This document shows, piece after piece, positions 5,790-11,576 of a stretch of DNA of 11,576 nt (positions within the stretch are counted from its first letter, which is position 1; the number at the start of each line of letters is the position of its first letter). This stretch comes from an uncultured Pseudomonas sp. (GTDB taxonomy: Bacteria > Pseudomonadota > Gammaproteobacteria > Pseudomonadales > Pseudomonadaceae). Location of the stretch: positions 1 through 11,576 of the forward strand of contig CALMID010000480.1 in the NCBI GenBank assembly GCA_937863915.1, given 5' to 3'. The position numbers and the translations under genes were made by a program. The notes below the pieces were generated by a model. That model searched no databases and was not told the origin of the DNA. It saw only the letters and a list, made by a program, of their open reading frames with translations.

Positions 5790-8723
5790 TCAAACCAGTT
5801 TTGCGATCAACTCACGGGCCTCGCCCTGTTGAGCATCGTTACCTTCAGCCAGGACTTCATCAAGGATGTCACGTGCACCCTCGCTATCGCCCATATCGAT
5901 GTAAGCACGAGCCAGATCAAGCTTGGTCGCGGTTTCATCAGTACCCGAAAGGAAGTCGAAGTCTTCTTCGCCTTCCAGAGCGTCAGCCAGCGGAGCGACT
6001 ACAGGCGCAGCAGCCGGCTCCAGCGGAGCAGGCTCGCTGAGGGTCTCCGCCATCTGATCCAGCTCGGCACTGACCTGCTCCAGCTGAGCAGCAAAGTCAT
6101 CAGCCTCAGCAGCCGGAGCGGCCAGAGGCTCTTCAGCCAGCGACAGATCAAAGTCCATCGGCAGATCCAGCTCCTCGCTGGCTACTGCTGCAGGCGAAGC
6201 CAGCGGCTCGTCCAGACTGAAATCGGCCAGATCATCAGACAGCGCCGCCGGTGCATCCTCTTCCAGACTCAGGGTGAACTCTTCTTCTGCGGTAGCCGCC
6301 GGCAAGTCAGCTTCAAGCTCCAGACTGAAGTCAGCCAGGTCATCCGACTGTTCGCTGGAGGTTGTGCTCAGCAAGGGCTCGTCAGACAGCTCAAGATCAA
6401 AGCCCAGGTCATCCTCGGCCAACGAACCAGGAGCGGACGCCGGTTCTGCAGGCAGATCAAAACTGAAATCATCATCCAGCGACAGTTCAGGCACACTGCC
6501 AGCATCGGAGGTGTTTGGCAGGTCAGCCGCCAGATCGGCCTCGAGATCATCCAGGCTCAGATCGAAGGCATCATCAAGATCGCTCGCCGACGCCTTGGCC
6601 GGCTCACTGATCGGATCATCCAGCGTCAGGTCATCCAGGTTGAAATCGCCCAGATCATCCAGCGCGCTGGCTGAGGCAGCAGCTACAGCGGCAGCCGCCA
6701 CCATCGCCGGGTACTTGGCATTGAGTTGCTCGACCTGAGATTGCGCGCCGCCCATTTCAGCCAGCTCACCCGCCTGACGCTGATAGCCTTCGCGATCACC
6801 CATCTCGGCCAGCACTTCCATCAGCTTCAGACGCAGATCGCTGCGCTGCGGTTCCTGATTGATCGCATTGTGCAGAAGATCGGCAGCCTGACTGAACTTG
6901 CCATAGGCAATATAGATATCGGCCTCGGCCAGCGGATCACCGGTCTGCGGAGTCACACGCTCCTCTTCGTCGTCGGCCAGAGCGCTTTCTGGCTCATCGG
7001 ACAGGCCCTCGAAGCTGCTTTCCGGCATATCCAGATCGGCTTCCAGGCTTTCCTCAGACCGGCTGGCCAGCGTGTTCTGCAGCTCGGTTTCCTTCATCGC
7101 ATTGCGACGGGACAGCACCATCAGACCGACCAGCAACAGCAGCAGCGCACCACCACCTGCGGCGCCGAGCAGTAGCGGATTGGCCATCAGCTCATCGATG
7201 AAGCTGGCCGGCTCGGCCGGGGCAGGCGCCGCAACCGGTTTGGCAGGCTGCACGGCCGGTTTGACCGGCGCTACCGGTTTAGCCGCTTCGGCAGGTTTGG
7301 CGGCAGGCACTTCAGCCGGTTTGGCAACAGGAGCGGCAGGCTTGGCAGGCTCCTCGGCATAGTTGAAGTCGGCCTGGGCTGGTTTGGCGGCAGGCGCGGC
7401 TTCTACTGGCTTAGCTTCCACCGGCTTGCTTTCTGCAGGTTTGGTTTCTGCAGGCTTGCTGGCTGCCGGAGCAGCAGGCACTGGTTTGCTCGCCTCAGTC
7501 TTGGCCGGCTCGGATACGGCAGGAGCGGCTGGTTTTACAGGGGCCGCTGGCGCCGCAGCAACTTTGTCCTTGGCCGCCAGATCAGCCTGCAGCTTGGCAA
7601 GCTGCGCATCTTTCAGCGCCACCAGCTTCTGCAACTTGTCCAGCTGGCTCTGCAGATCGCCCATGCGATCTTTCAGCTCGGCATTTTCGCTGCGAGTCGA
7701 GTCCAGGCTTTCCTTGGTCACGGCCAGCTTGTCGTTGAGCGCCTTGGCTTCAGCCGCGCCCTTCTCGCTACCACCGGCAGCCTTACCGCTGTCGGCAGCC
7801 ACCAGTTTCAGGCTGTCCTGACGCTCGACCTTGGCCGGAGCCGCACCAGCACTGGCGCGCTTGGTGGCATCCAGCTGACGCGTACCGGCCGGCGCAGCCG
7901 CTACGGCACGACCTTCACGCCAGGCCGTGTTCTGCTCGGCAACCTGGGCAATGGCCTCTGACTGGCTGCGAGCCTTGATCTGCTGCTCATCGGGCAAGCG
8001 CAGAACCTGGTTGTTCTTCAGACGATTGATATTGCCAGCCAGGAAGGCATCCGGATTGAGGTCCTGGATGGCCAGCATGGTCTGGTGTACCGAGACACTG
8101 CTGTTGGGACGCACGCGTGCAGCAATTTCCCACAGTGTGTCGTTGCCAGTGGTCTTGTACTGATTGCCTTCGATGCGCGACGTAGCCACCGGAGCGGCAG
8201 CCGGACGCGGTGCCGGCGCGCTGTAGGTGGGCTTACTGGCAGGCGCGGCAGCCACCGGAACCTGCGGGCGCGTCACCGGTGCGGCAACCGGCATTTGCGG
8301 CGCGGCGGCGGCCTGCGGCGAATACAGCGGAGGATCCAGCAAAATGGTGTATTCACGCAGCGTACGGCCGGTCGGCCACGCCACCTCGACCAGGAAGTTC
8401 AGGTAGGGCTCGCGCACCGGCTTGCTTGAGGTCACGCGAATCACGCTCTGACCGTTGGGCTTGATTACCGGAGTAAACTTGAGGTCGGTGAGGAAATACT
8501 GGCGATCAACGCCGGCCTTGCTGAACTCCTCAGGCGAGGCCAGGGTGGAAACCACCTCGCCGGAAGCCAGATCGCGCACTTCCATGAGGGCGATTTCTGC
8601 GCTCAGCGGCTGGTTCAGTGCCGACTTGAGGTTGATTTCCCCCAGTCCTAGCGCATGTGCCATTCCGGTTGACAGCGAAGACGCTGCCGCGATTGCCAGC
8701 ACCAGTTTGCGAACCCGAACCAT
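5790..8723 (-). CDS. fimV: FimV, polar hub / type IV pilus assembly LysM protein
   Basis: FimV is an inner-membrane, peptidoglycan-associated protein. In P. aeruginosa it is needed for type IV pilus secretin assembly, twitching motility, polar localisation and cAMP signalling. The 977-residue product has a signal peptide (MVRVRKLVLAIAAASS..., likely cleavage after AHA at 22-24), the conserved FimV N-terminal domain (about 25-134), and a LysM peptidoglycan-binding domain (about 186-245). A coiled coil (about 325-390), a Pro/Ala/Lys-rich linker (388-505) and one membrane segment (about 515-538, followed by SRR) come next. The cytoplasmic part has TPR-like helices (598-660), a long acidic stretch rich in LDDL/DFSL repeats (685-870) and the FimV C-terminal TPR-like domain (930-975). 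I chose the ATG at 8723 because it gives the signal peptide and has AAGGGA 7 bases upstream; the frame is open 34 codons further. The product is somewhat longer than the roughly 920 residues of P. aeruginosa FimV. Confidence 0.97.
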   Translation of the reverse strand: MVRVRKLVLAIAAASSLSTGMAHALGLGEINLKSALNQPLSAEIALMEVRDLASGEVVSTLASPEEFSKAGVDRQYFLTDLKFTPVIKPNGQSVIRVTSSKPVREPYLNFLVEVAWPTGRTLREYTILLDPPLYSPQAAAAPQMPVAAPVTRPQVPVAAAPASKPTYSAPAPRPAAAPVATSRIEGNQYKTTGNDTLWEIAARVRPNSSVSVHQTMLAIQDLNPDAFLAGNINRLKNNQVLRLPDEQQIKARSQSEAIAQVAEQNTAWREGRAVAAAPAGTRQLDATKRASAGAAPAKVERQDSLKLVAADSGKAAGGSEKGAAEAKALNDKLAVTKESLDSTRSENAELKDRMGDLQSQLDKLQKLVALKDAQLAKLQADLAAKDKVAAAPAAPVKPAAPAVSEPAKTEASKPVPAAPAASKPAETKPAESKPVEAKPVEAAPAAKPAQADFNYAEEPAKPAAPVAKPAEVPAAKPAEAAKPVAPVKPAVQPAKPVAAPAPAEPASFIDELMANPLLLGAAGGGALLLLLVGLMVLSRRNAMKETELQNTLASRSEESLEADLDMPESSFEGLSDEPESALADDEEERVTPQTGDPLAEADIYIAYGKFSQAADLLHNAINQEPQRSDLRLKLMEVLAEMGDREGYQRQAGELAEMGGAQSQVEQLNAKYPAMVAAAAVAAASASALDDLGDFNLDDLTLDDPISEPAKASASDLDDAFDLSLDDLEADLAADLPNTSDAGSVPELSLDDDFSFDLPAEPASAPGSLAEDDLGFDLELSDEPLLSTTSSEQSDDLADFSLELEADLPAATAEEEFTLSLEEDAPAALSDDLADFSLDEPLASPAAVASEELDLPMDFDLSLAEEPLAAPAAEADDFAAQLEQVSAELDQMAETLSEPAPLEPAAAPVVAPLADALEGEEDFDFLSGTDETATKLDLARAYIDMGDSEGARDILDEVLAEGNDAQQGEARELIAKLV
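6114..6671 (-). repeat. Acidic degenerate repeats inside fimV
   Basis: Residues 685-870 of FimV are built from loosely repeated Asp/Glu/Leu/Ser units such as LDDLGDFNLDDL, FDLSLDDL, DDFSFDLP, DDLGFDLEL, DDLADFSLE and DDLADFSLDEP. The DDLADFSL unit occurs twice almost identically (about 794-801 and 830-837). The stretch is coding and in frame; it is strongly acidic, probably disordered, and likely to vary in length between strains. Confidence 0.75.
7209..7562 (-). repeat. Pro/Ala/Lys-rich repeats inside fimV
   Basis: Residues 388-505 of FimV consist of degenerate AKPAE, SKPVE, AKPV and PVKPA units, just before the membrane segment. They would form an extended periplasmic linker spanning from the membrane to the peptidoglycan-binding LysM domain. 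Such codon-repetitive DNA is prone to length change. Confidence 0.75.
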
Positions 8724-8775
8724 AGCGTTTTCCCTTGTTTTATCTTTTTTTCTCGACGCGCGAGAGGGGTCAGAT

Positions 8776-8820
8776 TGAACGCTACCCGCTTCCGTTTGCA
8801 CAGAACCCCGCCAGCGTTCA
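8776..8820. promoter_or_regulatory. 8-bp inverted repeat upstream of fimV
   Basis: TGAACGCT (8776-8783) and AGCGTTCA (8813-8820) are perfect inverted copies 29 bases apart, with arm centres 37 bp apart. They lie between the promoter-like TTGAC elements and the fimV start. They could form a hairpin in the fimV leader or be two half-sites for a regulator. No regulator can be named from the sequence. Confidence 0.35.
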
Positions 8821-8862
8821 GTCAAGCCAGTATTGTCAAGCTAGAAAAATTCTTCAAATTTT
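8820..8862 (-). promoter_or_regulatory. Candidate fimV promoter elements
   Basis: Between the asd-like gene and fimV the minus strand has an AT-rich tract (8862-8845, UP-element-like, also able to form a weak AT-only hairpin) and then a consensus -35 TTGACA at 8839-8834. A second TTGACT follows at 8825-8820, and GCTTGAC occurs twice 14 bases apart. No good -10 lies at the expected distance: CGCTGG follows the first box and TGTGCA the second. The 153-base gap between asd2 and fimV makes a promoter here plausible, but its exact position is uncertain. Confidence 0.35.
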
Positions 8863-8876
8863 CCGGTAAGTATCTT

Positions 8877-9887
8877 TTACAGATAGTGTTTTATCAACAA
8901 CTCGGCTATTTGCACAGCGTTTAGCGCCGCGCCTTTGCGCACGTTATCGGAAGTAATCCACAAATTAAGTTCGGTTGCGTCATCCAGACCTTGACGCACT
9001 CGACCGACATAGATCGCATCCTGTCCTACGGCATCTCCCACGGCTGTCGGATAGTCACCCTCCTCGACCAGTTCCAGCGCGCTTTCGCTGGCCAGTGCGG
9101 CCTGCACCTGCGCCATCGGCAGCGGTTCACCCGCCAGCAGGCTGACACTCAGGCTGTCACCGAAGAACACCGGAGCCTGTACGCAGGTTGCACTGACCTT
9201 GAGCTCAGGCAGCGCCAGCACCTGCTGCAGTTCGGCCACCAAGCGTCGTTCCAGCAGTGCCTGACCTTCGCCATCGACCTGGCCAACCTGGGCAAGCAGG
9301 TTGAACGCCACCTGCCGGTCAAACAGACGCGGCTCCAGCGGCCGGGCATTGAGCAACTCGGCGGTCTGCCGGGCCAGCTCAGTCACGCCTTCGCGCCCAC
9401 GCTGGGAAATCGCCAGCGCCGCCATCACCGTCAACCGCTGCAGGGTATGCTCACGAGCCAGCGGCGCCAGCACGCAGGCCAGCATCACCACTGGGCTGAG
9501 CGGACTGGCCAGCACATAGGGTGGCTTGAGTCCGGCGACCACCGCAGCATTGACTTCTGGCACGATGCGCGGCGCCTCATCGAGCAACAGTGCGCCTGAC
9601 AGATCGATGATCGCACACCCCGCGGCCTTGGCTCGCGGTGCAAAACTGCGGGTCACTGCCTCACCGGCGGCAAAAAAAGCGATCTGCACCTGGCCGAAAT
9701 CAAACTCGGCAACATCGCGTACCCGCAGGTTCTTGCCCCGAAAGGCAAAGCTCTGCCCGGCCGACTCGGCACTGGCCAGCAGATGCAGGGTACTCACCGG
9801 AAACTCGCGCTCTTCCAGCAGTTCGATAAGGGTTTCACCGACCAGACCGGTCGCACCGATCAGGGCAATGGCAAAGGATTTAGACAT
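8877..9887 (-). CDS. Usg-type aspartate-semialdehyde dehydrogenase homologue, probably catalytically inactive
   Basis: This 336-residue protein has the fold order of aspartate-semialdehyde dehydrogenase (Semialdhyde_dh family): a Rossmann nucleotide motif IALIGATGLVGETL at 7-20, AGEAV near 74, a central dimerisation/catalytic domain, and a conserved C-terminus (DNVRKGAALNAVQIAELL at 314-331). Against the usual NPNCST motif it reads ASPLSPV at 127-133, so the nucleophilic Cys becomes Ser131. The GHSE segment carrying the catalytic His reads GDSL at 243-246, so His becomes Asp244. It therefore resembles E. coli Usg-1 and the P. aeruginosa gene between asd and fimV, and is probably a non-catalytic homologue of unknown function. 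The ATG at 9887 has GGGG 7 bases upstream. The gene follows the asd terminator, so it is probably transcribed separately, and it ends 153 bases before fimV. Confidence 0.9.
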   Translation of the reverse strand: MSKSFAIALIGATGLVGETLIELLEEREFPVSTLHLLASAESAGQSFAFRGKNLRVRDVAEFDFGQVQIAFFAAGEAVTRSFAPRAKAAGCAIIDLSGALLLDEAPRIVPEVNAAVVAGLKPPYVLASPLSPVVMLACVLAPLAREHTLQRLTVMAALAISQRGREGVTELARQTAELLNARPLEPRLFDRQVAFNLLAQVGQVDGEGQALLERRLVAELQQVLALPELKVSATCVQAPVFFGDSLSVSLLAGEPLPMAQVQAALASESALELVEEGDYPTAVGDAVGQDAIYVGRVRQGLDDATELNLWITSDNVRKGAALNAVQIAELLIKHYL

Positions 9888-9940
9888 AAACAGACCCCGA
9901 ACAGAAAAAGATTGGGCGGCACTCTAGCGATACCCTGCAG

Positions 9941-9974
9941 AAAAACAAAAGGGCCGGAACAAGCCGGCCCTTTT
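9941..9974 (-). terminator. Strong Rho-independent terminator after asd
   Basis: A perfect 11-bp stem (AAAAGGGCCGG / CCGGCCCTTTT) closes a six-base loop. On the minus strand it is followed by TTTTGTTTTT, counting the stem's own T run. It begins 23 bases after the asd stop. The A/T arms give T runs on both strands, so it could also work from the plus strand. Confidence 0.93.
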
Positions 9975-9997
9975 ATTCAACGATCAGCGCTGGCCGA

Positions 9998-11110
9998 TCA
10001 ACGCTCCAGGAGGATGCGCAGCATGCGGCGCAGCGGCTCGGCCGCGCCCCACAGCAGCTGGTCACCCACCGTGAAGGCGCCAAGGTACTGCGAACCCATG
10101 TTGAGTTTGCGCAGACGGCCCACCGGCACACTGAGCGTACCGGTCACGGCAGTCGGACCCAGCTCGCGGATGCTGGCTTCGCGCTGGTTCGGTACCAGCT
10201 TGACCCACGGATTGTGCTGGCTGATCAGCTGTTCGATGTCAGCCATCGGCACATCCTTGTTCAGCTTGATGGTCAGCGCCTGGCTGTGGCAACGCATGGC
10301 GCCGATGCGCACACACAGGCCATCGACCGGGATCGGGCTCTTGTTGCGACCGAGGATCTTGTTGGTCTCGGCCTGGCCCTTCCACTCTTCACGGCTCTGC
10401 CCGTTAGGCAGTTCCTTGTCGATGTAGGGGATCAGGCTGCCGGCCAGCGGCACGCCGAAGTTGTCCACAGGGAAGGCTTCGCCGCGCATGGCCTCGGCCA
10501 CCTTGCGGTCAATGTCGAGGATGGCGCTGGCCGGGTTGGCCAGATCGTCAGCCACGGCACCATGAATGGCACCCATCTGCTTGATCAGCTCACGCATGTT
10601 CTGCGCGCCCGCACCGGAAGCCGCCTGATAGGTCATGGCGCTCATCCACTCGACCAGACCGGCTTCGTACAGGCCGCCCAGCGCCATCAGCATCAGGCTG
10701 ACAGTGCAGTTGCCACCGATATAGTTCTTGGTGCCGGCGTCCAGTTGCTGGTCGATGACCTTGCGGTTCACCGGGTCCAGCACGATCACGGCGTCATCGG
10801 CCATGCGCAGGCTGGAAGCCGCATCGATCCAGTAGCCATTCCAGCCGGCTTCGCGCAGCTTGGGGAAGACTTCGCTGGTGTAGTCGCCACCCTGACAGGT
10901 CAGGATCACGTCCAGGCTTTTCAGCTCGTCGATGCTGTAGGCATCCTTCAGCGGGGCAATGTCCTTGCCCACGGCCGGCCCTTGGCCGCCGACATTGGAG
11001 GTGGTGAAGAACACCGGCTCGATCAGGTCAAAGTCACGCTCTTCCAGCATGCGCTGCATGAGCACGGAACCGACCATACCGCGCCAACCGATCAGACCTA
11101 CACGTTTCAT
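9998..11110 (-). CDS. asd: Aspartate-semialdehyde dehydrogenase
   Basis: Asd reduces aspartyl phosphate to aspartate semialdehyde with NADPH, the branch point toward lysine, diaminopimelate, threonine and methionine; it is usually essential for cell-wall synthesis. The 370-residue protein belongs to the long Gram-negative group: NADP motif [14 protein letters not shown] at 5-18, nucleophile Cys135 in GGNCTVSLM, Gln162 in TYQAASGAG, substrate-binding Arg268 and catalytic His275 in [15 protein letters not shown]. All key residues are present, in contrast to the neighbouring paralogue. The ATG at 11110 gives [11 protein letters not shown], the normal N-terminus, with AAGGG about 10 bases upstream. 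It lies 56 bases after leuB and is closed by a strong terminator. leuB-asd adjacency is typical of pseudomonads. Confidence 0.98.
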   Translation of the reverse strand: MKRVGLIGWRGMVGSVLMQRMLEERDFDLIEPVFFTTSNVGGQGPAVGKDIAPLKDAYSIDELKSLDVILTCQGGDYTSEVFPKLREAGWNGYWIDAASSLRMADDAVIVLDPVNRKVIDQQLDAGTKNYIGGNCTVSLMLMALGGLYEAGLVEWMSAMTYQAASGAGAQNMRELIKQMGAIHGAVADDLANPASAILDIDRKVAEAMRGEAFPVDNFGVPLAGSLIPYIDKELPNGQSREEWKGQAETNKILGRNKSPIPVDGLCVRIGAMRCHSQALTIKLNKDVPMADIEQLISQHNPWVKLVPNQREASIRELGPTAVTGTLSVPVGRLRKLNMGSQYLGAFTVGDQLLWGAAEPLRRMLRILLER

Positions 11111-11130
11111 AACGACTACACCCTTGTTAA

Positions 11131-11160
11131 CAGCCCGCCGCTACAGTCACGACGGGGCTG
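11131..11160 (-). other. Hairpin between leuB and asd
   Basis: CAGCCC and GGGCTG form the outer stem, and GTCGT with GCGGC extend it with two G-T pairs and one bulged C, around a seven-base loop. It starts 6 bases after the leuB stop. It is followed by TTAACAAGG rather than a T run, so it is at best a weak terminator and may instead be a processing or stability element ahead of asd. Confidence 0.4.
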
Positions 11161-11166
11161 GAGAGA

Positions 11167-11576
<410 letters not shown>

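Noticed and set aside
5829..6674. Long plus-strand open frame opposite the acidic part of fimV
   Set aside because: The predicted protein is Gln/Arg/Ile-rich and repetitive, mirrors the FimV Asp/Leu/Ser repeats, and has no recognisable domain. It is a shadow of biased codon use on the other strand.
7072..7821. Plus-strand Ala/Gly/Ser-rich open frames opposite the FimV linker and coiled coil
   Set aside because: The composition is the direct antisense of Ala/Pro/Lys-rich codons. No start-site evidence or domain supports a gene.
8724..8825. N-terminal extension of FimV by 34 codons
   Set aside because: It would place a charged, polar stretch before a good signal peptide and overlap the promoter-like region. 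The ATG at 8723 has its own ribosome-binding site.
8846..8862. AT-only inverted repeat after asd2 as a terminator
   Set aside because: The stem is only six A-T pairs and would be unstable. It is better read as an AT-rich upstream promoter tract, though a weak terminator role is not excluded.

Overview
All recognisable genes in this window lie on the minus strand, and the window reads as a conserved chromosomal block of a Pseudomonas-type gammaproteobacterium. Read in the direction of transcription (from high to low coordinates), the order is leuB (3' part only), asd, an asd-like pseudoenzyme gene (usg type), fimV, truA, trpF, accD, folC, a SPOR-domain gene (dedD type), cvpA and purF (5' part only). 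This order, with fimV between an asd paralogue and truA, and trpF/accD/folC/SPOR/cvpA/purF after it, matches what I recall of the Pseudomonas aeruginosa chromosome around leuB-asd-fimV-purF. The high G+C content, GC-rich third codon positions and protein sequences agree with that. I cannot fix the species.

Right part (about 8880-11576): the end of leuB (leucine biosynthesis), then asd (aspartate-semialdehyde dehydrogenase, with intact catalytic residues), a strong hairpin terminator, and a second asd-family gene. In the second gene the catalytic Cys is replaced by Ser and the His by Asp, so it is probably not an active dehydrogenase.

Middle (about 4926-8876): a 153-base intergenic region with promoter-like sequence and an inverted repeat leads into fimV, a 977-residue inner-membrane/peptidoglycan-associated hub protein for polar type IV pili. 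The truA start follows the fimV stop with only three bases between them, so the two are probably cotranscribed. A short hairpin with a T run follows truA directly.

Left part (1-4869): trpF (tryptophan pathway) is followed by a 179-base gap containing a perfect 10-bp palindrome and a GC-rich hairpin. Then come accD, folC and the SPOR gene in a very tight run (ATGA overlap, then TAG directly followed by ATG), which is clearly one translationally coupled unit. A terminator-like hairpin separates the SPOR gene from cvpA-purF, which form a separate pair (membrane protein plus first enzyme of purine synthesis).

I see no mobile element, CRISPR array, tRNA or rRNA gene, prophage or toxin/defence locus, and no previously undescribed system. 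The items most worth a second look are small: the degenerate asd paralogue, the low-complexity architecture of FimV, noncanonical residues in two TruA motifs, an alternative AccD start, and several intergenic hairpins and palindromes.
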